Origin: Novilysobacter antarcticus
GTDB taxonomy: Bacteria > Pseudomonadota > Gammaproteobacteria > Xanthomonadales > Xanthomonadaceae
Assembly: GCF_019802285.1 (NCBI RefSeq)
Contig: NZ_JAIEUJ010000002.1
Coordinates: forward strand, 310,001 to 374,000
DNA: 64,000 bases
Reading direction: 5' to 3'
Positions 37,673 through 49,557 of the stretch are shown piece by piece. How positions within the stretch are numbered: position 1 is the stretch's first letter; each line of letters opens with the position of its first letter. Under the pieces are notes generated by a model. It worked only from the letters and a program-made list of their open reading frames with translations, made no database searches and had not been told where the DNA came from. Both the position numbers and the translations under genes were made by a program.

Positions 37673-38160
37673 CAGGTCCGCTGCGCCGAGGCGCCGTGTT
37701 TGAAACGAATGGCTTCATCGCGGGCGAGCACATCGACGCGCTCGTTGTCCGGATCACCGGAGTGTCCCTTGACCCAACGCCACTCAATCCGGTGGTTCCT
37801 GGTTGCCAGGTTCAGGCGCTCCCACAAGTCGCGGTTCTTCACTGGCGCGCCCCCCGCGGTCTTCCACCCACGACGGACCCAGTTCGCCATCCACGTGGTG
37901 ATGCCCTGTCGGACGTACTGCGAGTCCGTGTGCAGGGTCACCGTGCAGCTTTCCGTCAGCGCCTCCAACGCACAGATGGTCGCCATCAGTTCCATGCGGT
38001 TGTTGGTGGTGTCGGCCTCTCCGCCCACCAGCTCGCGCTCGCGACCCTTGCAGCGCAGCAGCGCGGCCCAGCCGCCGGGGCCGGGGTTGCCCAGACAGGA
38101 ACCGTCGGTGTGGATCTCAACAATGGTGGGGGGCTTGGTCGCGCCGGCGTCTTCAGTCAT
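37672..38160 (-). CDS. rnhA: Ribonuclease HI
   Basis: Cuts RNA in RNA-DNA hybrids. The 162 residues carry the carboxylate triad: Asp in [17 protein letters not shown], Glu in [14 protein letters not shown], Asp in [13 protein letters not shown], plus [14 protein letters not shown]. Encoded between the methyltransferase gene and dnaQ, matching the E. coli gloB-yafS-rnhA-dnaQ order. Confidence 0.96.
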   Translation of the reverse strand: MTEDAGATKPPTIVEIHTDGSCLGNPGPGGWAALLRCKGRERELVGGEADTTNNRMELMATICALEALTESCTVTLHTDSQYVRQGITTWMANWVRRGWKTAGGAPVKNRDLWERLNLATRNHRIEWRWVKGHSGDPDNERVDVLARDEAIRFKHGASAQRT

Positions 38161-38167
38161 CGCGCCA

Positions 38168-38890
38168 TTATCGCCGACCCGGCGCCTCCGGTCTCGCCTC
38201 GACCTGTCCAGTGGCCATCGGGAGCGGCCACCGGGCGGCCTGCCAGCGCAATTGCCGTAGCGCCGTCGGCGGAATCACCCCCTGCACCTGCTTGCCCGCG
38301 CTGAGCGCGAGAACGCTGCGGAAGCGGTCGGAGACGCCAATACCCGAATCCTCCACCCGTTGCTGCCATCTGGGACCCAGCCATTGCGCGCGCGTGGCGG
38401 CGGACGGGAATCCCGCCCGCCGCAGCGCCGACTGCCACGCGCCGGCACCCTTCGCCCGCAGACCCGCTCCCGTCCAGCGCGCGCGGTACGGGCTCCAGGG
38501 ATTGAGCGTCGCCAGCCAGAGCCTCCCGCCAGGAGCGAGCAGACGCGCGCACTCATTCAGCATTTCCTGCACTTCGCGCCCGTCGTCCAAAGCGTGCTGC
38601 AGGAAGATCGCCCCGAAGCATTCGCTGGCAAGCGGCAATGGCAGCCCACAGCGCAGATCGCCGGAGAATCCGTCCCGGCCGCGATGCAGCCGGATGCCGC
38701 GTGGGGCCTGGGGCGCCACTGCGGCGGCGGCGCCAATCCAGAGCCACGGCAGGGCGGGACACATCGCCATCACCCGTCCCACAGCGGCCTCCTCGCTCGC
38801 CAGGATGGCGTTTCCCGCGGGTCCGTGGAACCACTCGAGCCCGGTTTCCGCCGGTACGCCGGGTTGACGGTGGTAGGTAAACGCGGGCAT
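38168..38890 (-). CDS. SAM-dependent methyltransferase-like protein (YafS position)
   Basis: Class I methyltransferase-like protein of 240 residues. The early glycine loop is weak ([11 protein letters not shown]), but [19 protein letters not shown], the [18 protein letters not shown] motif and FLQHAL fit the fold, as in yafS of E. coli at the same position before rnhA. Substrate is unknown. Divergent from gloB. Confidence 0.78.
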   Translation of the reverse strand: MPAFTYHRQPGVPAETGLEWFHGPAGNAILASEEAAVGRVMAMCPALPWLWIGAAAAVAPQAPRGIRLHRGRDGFSGDLRCGLPLPLASECFGAIFLQHALDDGREVQEMLNECARLLAPGGRLWLATLNPWSPYRARWTGAGLRAKGAGAWQSALRRAGFPSAATRAQWLGPRWQQRVEDSGIGVSDRFRSVLALSAGKQVQGVIPPTALRQLRWQAARWPLPMATGQVEARPEAPGRR

Positions 38891-38971
38891 GGTCGCGGGT
38901 TATCGCTCGACGGGAAGCGGCGGAATCCCCGATTCTGCGGCAAGCCGCCAGCAATCCCAAGGAGTCTCCGT

Positions 38972-39748
38972 ATGCAGTTGCAGGCCCTGAACGCATTCAG
39001 TGACAACTACATCTGGTGCGCCACCGGTGACGACGGGACGGCATTGGTGGTCGATCCCGGGGAGGCAGGTCCGGTGCTGGCGGCTGCCGATGCCGGTCTG
39101 CGCCCAAGCGCCATCCTGCTCACCCACCATCACAATGACCACGTCGGCGGGGTGGCGGAGTTGCTGCAGCGCTGGCCCGATCTGCGCGTGTTCGCGCCCG
39201 ATGATGCGCGTATCACCACCACCACCGATGTGGTCGTCGACGGCGCACGCATCACGGCGACGGGATTCGAGCTGCAAGTCATCGCGGTTCCGGGGCACAC
39301 ATCCAGCCATGTGGCGTACTTCCACGACGCTCCGGATGGCGGCGCGCTGTTCAGCGGGGACACGCTGTTCAGCCTGGGTTGCGGACGACTTTTCGAAGGT
39401 AGTCCGTTGCAGATGCACCGGTCGCTAGCGCGCCTGGCCATTCTGCCCGCCTCCACCAAGCTGTATTGCGGGCACGAATACACCCTGTCCAACGCAGCGT
39501 TCGCGCGCGTGGTCGAGCCCGAAAATGCCGCGCTTGCGCGCCGCACCCAGGAAGCCAAACACATGCGTGACAATGCCCGCCCCACCTTGCCCACCACGCT
39601 GGAAAGCGAACTGGCCTGCAATCCGTTCCTGCGTTGTGGCCAGCCGGCCGTGAAGGACGCCGTCGCCACGCGCCTCGGTCGCGATCCCATCGATGAGGTC
39701 GAGGTATTCGCCGAACTTCGGCGGTGGAAAGACGGGTTCAGCGAATGA
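38972..39748 (+). CDS. gloB: Hydroxyacylglutathione hydrolase (glyoxalase II)
   Basis: Hydrolyses S-lactoylglutathione in methylglyoxal detoxification. The ATG at 38972 has AAGGAG eight bases before it and gives 258 residues starting MQLQALNAFSDNYIW. The binuclear metal motif is LTHHHNDHVGGV; other ligands are VPGHTSSHVAY, FSGDTLF and YCGHEYT. Overlaps the transglycosylase gene as ATGA. Confidence 0.96.
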   Translation: MQLQALNAFSDNYIWCATGDDGTALVVDPGEAGPVLAAADAGLRPSAILLTHHHNDHVGGVAELLQRWPDLRVFAPDDARITTTTDVVVDGARITATGFELQVIAVPGHTSSHVAYFHDAPDGGALFSGDTLFSLGCGRLFEGSPLQMHRSLARLAILPASTKLYCGHEYTLSNAAFARVVEPENAALARRTQEAKHMRDNARPTLPTTLESELACNPFLRCGQPAVKDAVATRLGRDPIDEVEVFAELRRWKDGFSE

Positions 39749-40719
39749 GTGCCCGCAGTCGGCCGCAGGCGCGATCCGGTCTCGGACGTCGTCTAGCGGT
39801 GCTGACCGCCGCGATACTGATCTCCTTACCGGTAGCTGCGCTGGCCAACGACACTGGCGCACCGGCCCCGGCGGTTACCACCGGCGCGGCCTCGTCCGCC
39901 ACCCAGGCCCCGGCCGCGCCCCGTCGAGGTCTGGAGATCTACCGCCAGTTCCAGCAGGGTCGTGCCGACCAGGAGTGCAGCAGCGATGTCAGCCCGCGCT
40001 GGAGCAAGCACTTTGCAGCAGCGCCAAAGCGCCTGGCAACTCCCAGCGACGACACCCTTCTCCTGTTTGGCTATGTACTCGATGCGGTGCGCGCCGCCCA
40101 TCTTCCCAGCGAGTACGCGCTGATCCCGTTCGTGGAGAGCGGCTACCGTCCCGACGCGCGCAGTCCGTCCGGACCGGTGGGCCTGTGGCAGATGATCGAG
40201 CGGACCGCCCGCAACCATAAGGTGCCGATCCGCAACGGTTACGACGGCCGCCTGTCTCCGGTGGATTCCACCCGCGCGGCGGTGCGTTACCTGAAGACCC
40301 TGCATGGCATGTTCGCCGGCGACTGGCGACTGGCCGCAATGGCATACAACGCCGGCGAATACCGGATCCTGGGCGCACTCAAGAGTGGCGGTCAGCAGGC
40401 CCGCAACGCCGACCCTGCCAGTCTGGCCGGAGTGCCGGCCACCACCCAGGCCTATGTGCGCAAGCTGCAGGCGCTGTCCTGTGTCCTGGGAGATGCCAAG
40501 CAGCAGGAATCCTGGATCCGGGCGATGGACCGTCCCGCCCCGCGGCTTGAGGCAATGACGGTGGACAAGCAAACCCGGCGCATCACCGATTGGGCGGACC
40601 GGCATGGCCAGGATCCGGCCCGGGTCGGCAGGCTGAACCCGGTCTTCGGCGAGGGTCGCATCGCAGCCAGCGGAGATATCCCGGTACGCCTGCTGGCCCC
40701 GGAATTGGGCATCAATTAG
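39745..40719 (+). CDS. MltD-like soluble lytic transglycosylase
   Basis: Periplasmic lytic transglycosylase (family 1) that cuts peptidoglycan. The 324 residues start with a signal peptide (RRLAVLTAAILISLPVAALA), then the SLT domain with catalytic Glu in ALIPFVESGYRPDARSPSGPVGLWQM and AMAYNAGEYRI. It lacks the LysM repeats of E. coli MltD, so it is shorter than usual. The gloB-mltD order is conserved. Confidence 0.88.
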   Translation: MSARSRPQARSGLGRRLAVLTAAILISLPVAALANDTGAPAPAVTTGAASSATQAPAAPRRGLEIYRQFQQGRADQECSSDVSPRWSKHFAAAPKRLATPSDDTLLLFGYVLDAVRAAHLPSEYALIPFVESGYRPDARSPSGPVGLWQMIERTARNHKVPIRNGYDGRLSPVDSTRAAVRYLKTLHGMFAGDWRLAAMAYNAGEYRILGALKSGGQQARNADPASLAGVPATTQAYVRKLQALSCVLGDAKQQESWIRAMDRPAPRLEAMTVDKQTRRITDWADRHGQDPARVGRLNPVFGEGRIAASGDIPVRLLAPELGIN

Positions 40720-40793
40720 GCAGCCACCTCGCGGGTACAATACCCCGGTTGCCCGACCGCGCCGGTCGTGGCTCTGTTGAATGAGGAGCAACC

Positions 40794-41588
40794 ATGGGTT
40801 TTCTGCAAGGCAAGCGTGCGCTGATCACGGGCATCGCCAGCGACCGTTCGATCGCCAGCGGCATCGCCGAAGCCATGCACCGCGAGGGTGCGGAGCTGGC
40901 ATTCACCTATTTGAACGACAAGCTCAAGCCCCGTGTCGAAAAAGCCGCCGCGGCCCTGGGGAGCGACATCGTGTTGCCGCTGGACGTCTCCAGTGATGAA
41001 CAGATCGCCGATTGCTTCGATCAGCTGGGCAAGCATTGGGATGGTTTCGACATCCTCGTCCACGCCATCGCCTACGCGCCGCGTGAGGCTATCGAGGGCG
41101 AGTTCCTGGACGGCCTGACGCGCGAGAACTGGGCCGTCGCCCACGACATCTCCGCCTATTCGCTGGCGGCCATCTCCAAGGCCGCACGGCCGCTGATGGC
41201 GGGCCGCGACGGTGCGATCCTGACCCTGAGCTACCTGGGTGCCGTCCGTGCCCTGCAGAACTACAACGTGATGGGCGTGGCCAAGGCCAGCCTGGAGGCG
41301 ACGGTGCGCTATCTGGCACTGAATCTGGGTCCGGAGGGGACTCGGGTGAACGCGATCTCCGCCGGTCCGATCAAGACCCTCTCGGCAGCGGGCATTGCCA
41401 ACTTCCGCAAGATGCTGGGCCAGTTCGAGAAGACCTCACCGCTGCGCCGCACCGTTACCATCGAGGATGTAGGCAACACCGCCGCGTTCCTGTGTTCCGA
41501 TCTCGCCCGTGGCATCACCGGGGAGGTCACGTATGTCGACTCGGGCTACAACATCATGGGGATGAGCGGCGTCGGCAGCGACGACTGA
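40794..41588 (+). CDS. fabI: Enoyl-[acyl-carrier-protein] reductase (NADH)
   Basis: Last step of the fatty acid elongation cycle. The 264 residues have [13 protein letters not shown] (cofactor site), [12 protein letters not shown], and the FabI Tyr-x6-Tyr-x6-Lys pattern in [28 protein letters not shown] ribosome site lies four bases before the ATG and a TACAAT minus-10-like box at 40736. Encoded far from the other fab genes, with its own terminator. Confidence 0.95.
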   Translation: MGFLQGKRALITGIASDRSIASGIAEAMHREGAELAFTYLNDKLKPRVEKAAAALGSDIVLPLDVSSDEQIADCFDQLGKHWDGFDILVHAIAYAPREAIEGEFLDGLTRENWAVAHDISAYSLAAISKAARPLMAGRDGAILTLSYLGAVRALQNYNVMGVAKASLEATVRYLALNLGPEGTRVNAISAGPIKTLSAAGIANFRKMLGQFEKTSPLRRTVTIEDVGNTAAFLCSDLARGITGEVTYVDSGYNIMGMSGVGSDD

Positions 41589-41606
41589 CGGCTCAACCGG
41601 CACCAC

Positions 41607-41637
41607 CAAAAAAGCCCGGCGATGCCGGGCTTTTTTG
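41607..41637. terminator. Bidirectional terminator between fabI and ppiD
   Basis: AAAAAAGCCCGGC and GCCGGGCTTTTTT arms around GAT give T-runs on both strands, between the convergent fabI and ppiD genes. Confidence 0.9.
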
Positions 41638-41676
41638 TGGGCGTGAACCGGGCGTTGCCACCCGGCGCAAGCTGCC

Positions 41677-43647
41677 CTAGAGGTTCTGCTCCAGCACCCG
41701 GATCTTCATGCTCTTACGCAGGCTCGATATCAGGGCCTGCACATCGTCGATGCCGGCCGCTTGACCGAGCTGCTGCTGCAACATCTCGCGCTGTTCCTGC
41801 GGGAATTCGGCGCTGTTGCCGGGGATCACCTTGTCGACGGTGAACAGCACGATGCGACCGTCTTCCAGCACCTTGGTCCCGGCCGCCTTGCGGCCTTCCT
41901 TTACCTGCAGGGCAAACATCGCATCCGACACGCCCGGTGCGACCAGCGGCGCGCCACGCGGCACGGCCGTCAACACCTCGGGTTCGCCGAGCGACTCGGC
42001 GCCGGCCAGATCGGCAAGCGACGCGCCCTTCTCCAGCCGAGCCTGCAACGCGATTGCACGCTCCCGCGCCGCCTTCTGCATCCGGTCAGAACGGATGGCA
42101 GCCACGACCTGGTCGCGAACGGTCTCAAGCGGCTGGGCCTCGGCAGGGGTGTGCGACACCACCCGGATCCAGACGTTGTGGTCGGGGCCGACCTCGATGG
42201 GATCGCTGACCGTGCCGTCCTGGATCAGCACGTCGGAGAACGCCGCGCGCTTCACCGCCGGGCTCGCCGCGATCCCCTCAGTGGACCCAGCGTCGAAGGG
42301 ACCCAGCTTCTGCACTGTCAGGTTGGCCGACTCCGCCGCAGAGGACAGGCCACTGGGGTTCTGCAGCACCGCATCCACGACACGGCTGGACAGGTCGTTG
42401 AACATGCTCTCGCGATCGGCCTGGGCCTGCTCACGTGCCAGTGCGTCGCGCACGGCTTCAAAGGGTTCGCGCTCACCGGCTTTCACCTCACGCAGTTTGA
42501 TGACGTGCCAGCCAAACTCGGTCTTGACCGGGTCGCTGATGTCGCCGGGTGACATTGCAAACACCGCATCCTCCAACGCCCCGGGCATCATTCCGCGGCT
42601 GATCCAGCCCAGATCGCCGCCGGTGGACGCGGCGTCGTCACTGTTCTTCCCGGCAATCGCGGCAAAATCCGCACCCTCGGCGCGCGCCTGCTCGGCCAGC
42701 CCCGCAGCCTTGGCCTCGGCCGCCTGCACCGTTGCCGGATCGGCATCCGGATCGACCTCCACCAGGATGTGCGAGGCCAACCGCTCCTCCTGCTCGGCGA
42801 CCTTGTCGGACTGCTGGTCATAGCGCTGACGCAGGGTCGCCTCGTCGGCCACCGGCGGCTCGGGCATATCGGCCGCGTCAAGCGAGATGTATTCGATGCT
42901 CACGCGCTCCGGGGCCCGGTAATCGGCCAGGTGGCTGTCGTACCAGGCCTGCACGTCGGCGTCGGCAATTGCATCGCCGCCGGGTTCGCTGCCCGGCACC
43001 ACCAGCACCGAGACGTCGCGCTGCTCGCCCAGCAGCCGGATCAGGCGGTCCATCTCCGCATCGGTCACGAAATTGGTTTCCGCCAGGGCGGTCATCACCA
43101 GCCCCTGCTCCAGGCTTTCGCGCACCAGCTGATCGAACTGCGCGGGTGTCCTGGCAGGCACCTGTGAAGCAAGCGCGAGCTGGTAGCGCTGGGGATCAAA
43201 GCGTCCATCGACCTGGAAGGCAGGAATGCGCTGGATCTCATCGATCACCATCGAGTCACTCACCGTCACGCCGGCCGCCTGAGCCGCCATCGCCTGGATC
43301 TTCTGATCGATCAGGCTGTCCAGCACCGCGCGCTTGTTCTCCATTTCCTCGAAGGCGCGGGCGTCGAACGCGTCGCCCTGCTCGGCCCGCTGTTGCTGGC
43401 GCACCTGCTCGAAGCGGTTGCGGAATTCCTCCGTTCCCACTTCCTCGTGCCGCCACAGCACCGATGCGGGCCAGAACGACGGAGCCGACGACCACCAGGT
43501 GGGCGGCGCCTTGATCGAGGCGACCGTGCTGCTGCCACTCTGGACCAGGTACTGATCCAGACCGAACAACGCGAACGGAACGATCAGGATCCCCAGGATC
43601 GCCATCGCCACCCAGCCGGTGGTCTTTTCTCGGATTTTTCGCAGCAT
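41677..43647 (-). CDS. ppiD: Periplasmic folding chaperone PpiD
   Basis: Inner-membrane-anchored chaperone with parvulin-type prolyl isomerase domain. The 656 residues have one membrane segment at about 12-30 (WVAMAILGILIVPFALFGL), a long SurA-like helical N-domain, and a parvulin domain around residues 275-375 (RLASHILVEVD, GGDLGWISRGMM, FGWHVIKLREV). Lies downstream of hupB and the tRNA group, as in the E. coli lon-hupB-ppiD order. Confidence 0.92.
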   Translation of the reverse strand: MLRKIREKTTGWVAMAILGILIVPFALFGLDQYLVQSGSSTVASIKAPPTWWSSAPSFWPASVLWRHEEVGTEEFRNRFEQVRQQQRAEQGDAFDARAFEEMENKRAVLDSLIDQKIQAMAAQAAGVTVSDSMVIDEIQRIPAFQVDGRFDPQRYQLALASQVPARTPAQFDQLVRESLEQGLVMTALAETNFVTDAEMDRLIRLLGEQRDVSVLVVPGSEPGGDAIADADVQAWYDSHLADYRAPERVSIEYISLDAADMPEPPVADEATLRQRYDQQSDKVAEQEERLASHILVEVDPDADPATVQAAEAKAAGLAEQARAEGADFAAIAGKNSDDAASTGGDLGWISRGMMPGALEDAVFAMSPGDISDPVKTEFGWHVIKLREVKAGEREPFEAVRDALAREQAQADRESMFNDLSSRVVDAVLQNPSGLSSAAESANLTVQKLGPFDAGSTEGIAASPAVKRAAFSDVLIQDGTVSDPIEVGPDHNVWIRVVSHTPAEAQPLETVRDQVVAAIRSDRMQKAARERAIALQARLEKGASLADLAGAESLGEPEVLTAVPRGAPLVAPGVSDAMFALQVKEGRKAAGTKVLEDGRIVLFTVDKVIPGNSAEFPQEQREMLQQQLGQAAGIDDVQALISSLRKSMKIRVLEQNL

Positions 43648-43782
43648 GATGCAATCTGGTCAGGACGGAAGCCGGACAGTTTACCGTGGATGGGCGGCGC
43701 GGGTCCGCCGCGGCAACAACCGGGCCACTACCATGATCGGCAGCAGCGGTGGACCGCCTATTCGGCGCGATACGCCAATGTC

Positions 43783-43824
43783 CTGAAAAGCAAAACGCCC
43801 GCAAATCATCGATTTGCAGGCGTT
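43783..43824 (-). terminator. Terminator of the Val-Asp-Asp tRNA group
   Basis: On the minus strand AACGCC and GCAAATC arms pair with GATTTGC and GGCGTT around a three-base loop, followed by TTTTGCTTTT. Located 11 bases after the last tRNA-Asp, before ppiD. Confidence 0.8.
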
Positions 43825-43834
43825 CTGGATTTAC

Positions 43835-43911
43835 TGGCGGAGCGGACGGGACTCGAACCCGCGACCTCCGGCGTGACAGGCCAGCATTCTAACCAACTGA
43901 ACTACCGCTCC
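43835..43911 (-). tRNA. tRNA-Asp(GTC), copy 2
   Basis: 77 bases with encoded CCA; anticodon GTC in the loop CTGTCAC. Acceptor GGAGCGG pairs with CCGCTCC. Identical to the upstream copy except for a compensated base pair in the acceptor stem. Confidence 0.95.
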
Positions 43912-44010
43912 GCGCTTTGAACTCTTCAAACTGGCAACGAAACCGGCATGCCGGAACAGCGCTGCAGTCTGGATCGGCCGCTTGTATTGCTCAGCAAGCC
44001 TGGATGGAAC

Positions 44011-44087
44011 TGGCGGAGTGGACGGGACTCGAACCCGCGACCTCCGGCGTGACAGGCCAGCATTCTAACCAACTGAACTACCACTCC
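44011..44087 (-). tRNA. tRNA-Asp(GTC), copy 1
   Basis: 77 bases with encoded CCA and anticodon GTC. Acceptor GGAGTGG pairs with CCACTCC, so a T-A pair replaces the C-G pair of the other copy. Confidence 0.95.
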
Positions 44088-44113
44088 GCACTTTTAAACT
44101 TGTAACCCGGCGC

Positions 44114-44188
44114 TGGTGGGTGCTGAGGGTTTCGAACCCCCGACCCTCTCCGTGTAAAGGAGACGCTCTACCACTGAGCTAAGCACCC
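44114..44188 (-). tRNA. tRNA-Val(TAC)
   Basis: 75 bases with encoded CCA. Anticodon TAC in the loop TTTACAC between CTCC and GGAG arms; acceptor GGGTGCT pairs with AGCACCC. First of three tRNAs behind hupB. Confidence 0.95.
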
Positions 44189-44232
44189 GAAATTCAGACC
44201 AGGGCAAATGACACTGCCCGGTGGGTAGCCGC

Positions 44233-44505
44233 TTAGTTTACAGCGTCCTTAAGGGCTTTGCCAGCCTTGAACGCAGGATTGTTCGACGCCTTGATCTGGA
44301 TGGTTTCGCCGGTCTTCGGATTGCGGCCCTGGCGGGCGGCACGGTTGCGGACCTGGAACGTACCGAAGCCGACGAGCGTGACGGAGTCGCCCTTCTTCAG
44401 TGCATCGGTGATCACGCTGACCATCGCGTCGACCGCGTTGGATGCATCGGCCTTGGAAAGCTCCGCAGCCTCGGCGACGGCACTGACGAATTCAGACTTG
44501 TTCAT
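44233..44505 (-). CDS. hupB: DNA-binding protein HU-beta
   Basis: Histone-like dimeric protein. The 90 residues begin [21 protein letters not shown] and contain [22 protein letters not shown] with the DNA-gripping arm (the conserved proline in RNPKTG). Lies 225 bases after lon, the conserved position. Confidence 0.97.
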   Translation of the reverse strand: MNKSEFVSAVAEAAELSKADASNAVDAMVSVITDALKKGDSVTLVGFGTFQVRNRAARQGRNPKTGETIQIKASNNPAFKAGKALKDAVN

Positions 44506-44729
44506 TCAATTTGACTCCCTGAGCGGTTTCACCGCGTGTGCTTGAAATCGAAGGGCCAGCGTACATGACAGCCCTTCGATCGACTTTGCCGCTCCGCCCT
44601 GCCGCAGGACGACTTTCGCGAAACGGTTGCTGGCCGTTATACCAGTGGGGTTTTCACTGCGCAAGACTGAAACCCAGCAACGACGCGGGTTTCAGCGCTA
44701 TTTTGCGTTTTCGCGTACGCGTGCGGCGC
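44506..44729 (-). other. lon-hupB intergenic region
   Basis: No gene is seen. The region should hold the hupB promoter; a GGGAGTCAAATTG stretch just before the hupB start gives a GGGAG ribosome site. I see no clear terminator after lon. Confidence 0.5.
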
Positions 44730-47174
44730 TCAATGCTTGACCCCGGCACGGGCGCTGCGCTCGCCCTTGCGAGGTGCGGGCAGGTCGGCCTGCCCGGCGG
44801 GCGCCAGCGGCGTCAGGGGGCGTTCCAAGGCGATATCGAGCACCTCGTCGATCCAGCGCGCGGGCACGATTTTCAAGCCATCCGTGACCGCCTTGGGCAG
44901 ATCGACCAGATCCTTCTTGTTTTCCTCCGGGATGACCACCGTGGTGATGCCGCCGCGCAAGGCCGCGAGCAGCTTTTCCTTCAAACCGCCGATGGGAAGC
45001 ACGCGCCCGCGCAGGGTGATTTCCCCGGTCATGGCGACCTCGGCGCGGACCGGGTTCTTGGTCAGGGTGGAAACCAGTGCGGTCACCATCGCAATTCCTG
45101 CGCTGGGTCCGTCCTTGGGCGTGGCGCCTTCAGGCACGTGGACGTGGACGTCATGCTTTTCCAGGAAGCCAAGATCGATGCCAAGCTGTTCCGTGCGCGC
45201 GCGCACCACTGACAGCGCCGCCGAGGCGGACTCCTTCATCACATCGCCCAGCTGACCGGTCAGCAGCAACTGGCCCTTGCCCGGCACCAGCGTTGACTCG
45301 ACCTGCAGCAACTCGCCGCCCACTTCGGTCCAGGCCAGGCCGGTGACCAGACCGATTTCGTTTTGCTCCTCGGCACGACCGAAGTCGTAACGGCGCACGC
45401 CGAGATACTTGTCCAGGTTCTTGCTGTTGACCACCAGCGGAGTTTTGCGCGCCTTCGACTTGGGTCCGGCAAGCGCGATTTCCTTGACCACCTTGCGGCA
45501 GATCTTGGCGATTTCGCGCTCCAGGTTCCGCACGCCCGCCTCGCGGGTGTAATAGCGCACGATGTCGTGCACCGCCGCTTCGGCAATCGTCAGCTCCTCG
45601 GGCTTGAGCCCGTTGGCCGTGAGTTGCTTGGGCAACAGGTAGCGCATTGCGATGTTGACCTTCTCGTCCTCGGTGTAGCCGGGGATCCGGATCACTTCCA
45701 TCCGGTCCAGCAATGGGCCGGGGATGTTGAGCGAGTTGGCGGTGGCGACGAACATCACCTCGCTCAGGTCCAGGTCGACCTCCAGGTAGTGGTCGTTGAA
45801 GGCATCGTTTTGCTCCGGGTCCAGCACCTCCAGCAGCGCTGACGACGGATCACCGCGGAAATCCATCGACATCTTGTCGATCTCGTCCAGCATGAACAGC
45901 GGATTGCGGGTGCCGGCCTTGGTCAGGTTCTGTACCACCCGGCCGGGCATCGAGCCCACGTAGGTGCGGCGGTGACCTCGGATCTCCGCCTCGTCACGCA
46001 CGCCACCCAACGACATGCGCACAAACTTGCGGTTGGTCGCCTTTGCAATCGACTGCCCGAGCGAGGTCTTGCCCACGCCGGGCGGGCCGACCAGGCACAG
46101 GATGGCGCCCTTCATCTGCTTCACGCGGGTCTGCACGGCGAGGTACTCAAGGATGCGTTCCTTGACCTTCTCCAGCCCGTAGTGGTCTGCGTCGAGCACT
46201 TCCTGGGCCGCCTTGAGGTCCTTGCGCACCTTGCTGCGCTTCTTCCACGGCACACCAAGCAACCAGTCCAGATAGTTGCGCACCACCGCCGCCTCTGCGG
46301 ACATTGGGGACATCTGCTTGAGCTTGTTCAGCTCGCTCTTGGCCTTCGCCTCGACCGGCTTGGGCATCCCGGCCTCGGCGATCTTGCGGGTCAGCTCCTC
46401 GATGTCATTGGGCATGTCATCGATTTCACCCAGCTCCTTCTGGATCGCCTTCATCTGCTCGTTGAGGTAGTACTCGCGCTGGCTCTTCTCCATCTGGCCC
46501 TTGACCCGGCCGCGGATCCGCTTCTCCAGTTGCTGGACGTCGATCTCGCCGTCCACCAGGCCGATCAACTGCTCCAGCCGGGCGCCGATGCCGTGGGTCT
46601 CCAGCAGGCGTTGCTTGTCGGAAATGCGCACGCCCAGATGCGCCGCCACCGTATCGGCCAGGCGGCCGGGCTCATCGATGCCGGACAAGGTCTGCATCAG
46701 CTCGGGCGGCAGCTTGCGGTTGGTCTTGATGTATTGCTCGAACAGGCTCATCAGCGAACGCATGATCGCCTCGATTTCGCGGTCCTCGCGGTCGACTTCG
46801 GCAGGGATCTCCTGCGCCCGTCCACGCAACGCGCCATCGGTCTCGACCACCTGGTCGACCTTGGCCCGCGACACACCTTCCACCAGCACCTTGATGGTGC
46901 CGTCGGGAAGCTTCAGCAGCTGCAGCACATGCGAGAGGGTACCGACATCGAACAGGTCATCGGCGCCGGGATCATCGGTCTCGGCAGCCTTCTGGGCGAC
47001 CAGCAGGATCTGCTTGTCGCCTTCCATCGCCGCCTCGAGCGCACGGATGGATTTGTCGCGGCCGACAAACAGCGGGATCACCATGTGTGGGAACACGACG
47101 ACATCGCGCAGCGGGAGCACCGGAAGGTCGAGTAGTTCCTCGCCGGCAGTCACGCGCTCTGTGGATTTGGTCAT
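44730..47174 (-). CDS. lon: ATP-dependent protease Lon
   Basis: Homohexameric AAA+ serine protease degrading damaged and regulatory proteins. The 814 residues have the N-domain ([20 protein letters not shown]), Walker [16 protein letters not shown], Walker [13 protein letters not shown], and the protease active site in [14 protein letters not shown], with the Ser-Lys dyad. Preceded by a sigma-32-like promoter and followed by hupB. Confidence 0.97.
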   Translation of the reverse strand: MTKSTERVTAGEELLDLPVLPLRDVVVFPHMVIPLFVGRDKSIRALEAAMEGDKQILLVAQKAAETDDPGADDLFDVGTLSHVLQLLKLPDGTIKVLVEGVSRAKVDQVVETDGALRGRAQEIPAEVDREDREIEAIMRSLMSLFEQYIKTNRKLPPELMQTLSGIDEPGRLADTVAAHLGVRISDKQRLLETHGIGARLEQLIGLVDGEIDVQQLEKRIRGRVKGQMEKSQREYYLNEQMKAIQKELGEIDDMPNDIEELTRKIAEAGMPKPVEAKAKSELNKLKQMSPMSAEAAVVRNYLDWLLGVPWKKRSKVRKDLKAAQEVLDADHYGLEKVKERILEYLAVQTRVKQMKGAILCLVGPPGVGKTSLGQSIAKATNRKFVRMSLGGVRDEAEIRGHRRTYVGSMPGRVVQNLTKAGTRNPLFMLDEIDKMSMDFRGDPSSALLEVLDPEQNDAFNDHYLEVDLDLSEVMFVATANSLNIPGPLLDRMEVIRIPGYTEDEKVNIAMRYLLPKQLTANGLKPEELTIAEAAVHDIVRYYTREAGVRNLEREIAKICRKVVKEIALAGPKSKARKTPLVVNSKNLDKYLGVRRYDFGRAEEQNEIGLVTGLAWTEVGGELLQVESTLVPGKGQLLLTGQLGDVMKESASAALSVVRARTEQLGIDLGFLEKHDVHVHVPEGATPKDGPSAGIAMVTALVSTLTKNPVRAEVAMTGEITLRGRVLPIGGLKEKLLAALRGGITTVVIPEENKKDLVDLPKAVTDGLKIVPARWIDEVLDIALERPLTPLAPAGQADLPAPRKGERSARAGVKH

Positions 47175-47262
47175 TTGGAACTCCGGTCGTTCATGCAGTC
47201 ACCGCGCAAGACGGGCCGCGAAAAAAAGGAAGGTGCCGGGAACGCCGGCCATGCTTGGATTT

Positions 47263-47289
47263 ATGGGGGCCGTGGCGCGGGGTTGCAAG
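47263..47289 (-). promoter_or_regulatory. Sigma-32-like heat-shock promoter of lon
   Basis: CTTGCAA and CCCCATAAA with 14 bases between, close to the heat-shock consensus CTTGAAA and CCCCATnT. It lies about 90 bases before the lon start. Confidence 0.65.
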
Positions 47290-47327
47290 CGGGTCGTTCA
47301 TCTGGTGACCACAAACAACGACTGCTG

Positions 47328-47364
47328 AAACAAAATCAGCCACCTGCACGGGCAAGTGGCTGAT
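47328..47364 (-). terminator. Terminator after clpX
   Basis: ATCAGCCAC and GTGGCTGAT arms with a 12-base loop, followed on the minus strand by TTTTGTTT. It ends the clpP-clpX transcript ahead of the lon promoter. Confidence 0.8.
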
Positions 47365-47404
47365 CGGTATCGCTCAGGCAGGCCCAAACCGGGCGTGGCG
47401 TGAC

Positions 47405-48697
<1,293 letters not shown>

Positions 48698-48885
48698 GCG
48701 CTTGCCTGGATCGTCTTGGCGGAAACACAGCGCCGGGCACGCCTGGCCGCGACGATGTGTTCCTGCGTGGTTTGGTTTGAGGGTAGCACAGCGAGCGGGT
48801 CCGGAAAGTCACGGACCCTTCGCTGAATACCGTTTAAAATCAGCGGCTTGCGCGAAATCGCTTGGAATCCACTGCGGCGTTGGCC

Positions 48886-49512
48886 TCAGCTCGCCTGGAT
48901 CGACTCGTCGGGTCGGCGCTCAAGCACCTCGTCGACCAGACCGTAGTCGCGTGCCGCCTCGGCACCCTTGAAGTTGTCGCGGTCGGTATCGCGCGCAATG
49001 GTTTCCAGCGGCTGACCGGTGTGGCGCGACAACACCTCGTTGAGGCGCTGCTTCAAGGCAAGGATCTCGCGGGCGTGGATTTCGATATCGGTCGCCTGGC
49101 CCTGGAAGCCGCCCAGCGGCTGGTGGATCATCACCCGCGAGTTGGGGAGCGCGTAGCGCTTGCCCTTCGCGCCGGAAGCCAGCAACAGCGCCCCCATGGA
49201 GGCGGCCTGGCCGACGCAAATCGTGCTCACGTCCGGCCGGATGTACTGCATGGTGTCGTAGATCGCCATGCCGGCGGTGACCACGCCACCGGGCGAGTTG
49301 ATATAGAGGCTGATGTCCTTCTCGGGGTTCTCCGCCTCGAGGAAAAGCATCTGCGCCACGATGACGTTGGCGACGTGGTCGTCGATCGGACCGACCAGGA
49401 AGATCACCCGCTCCTTGAGCAGGCGCGAGTAGATGTCGTACGCGCGCTCACCACGGCTGGTCTGTTCGACCACCATCGGCACGAGGTTCAGGGCTTTTGT
49501 TTGCTTATCCAT
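48886..49512 (-). CDS. clpP: ATP-dependent Clp protease proteolytic subunit
   Basis: Serine peptidase forming the proteolytic chamber with ClpX. The ATG at 49512 ([18 protein letters not shown]) gives 208 residues; a TTG sits one codon upstream. Catalytic triad: S105 in [12 protein letters not shown]130 in MIHQPLGG, D179 in TDRDNF. Lies between tig and clpX, with about 190 bases before clpX. Confidence 0.97.
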   Translation of the reverse strand: MDKQTKALNLVPMVVEQTSRGERAYDIYSRLLKERVIFLVGPIDDHVANVIVAQMLFLEAENPEKDISLYINSPGGVVTAGMAIYDTMQYIRPDVSTICVGQAASMGALLLASGAKGKRYALPNSRVMIHQPLGGFQGQATDIEIHAREILALKQRLNEVLSRHTGQPLETIARDTDRDNFKGAEAARDYGLVDEVLERRPDESIQAS

Positions 49513-49557
49513 CAAAACGGCACCTTGGCTGGCATTGCATGGGCTGACCCAATCAAC

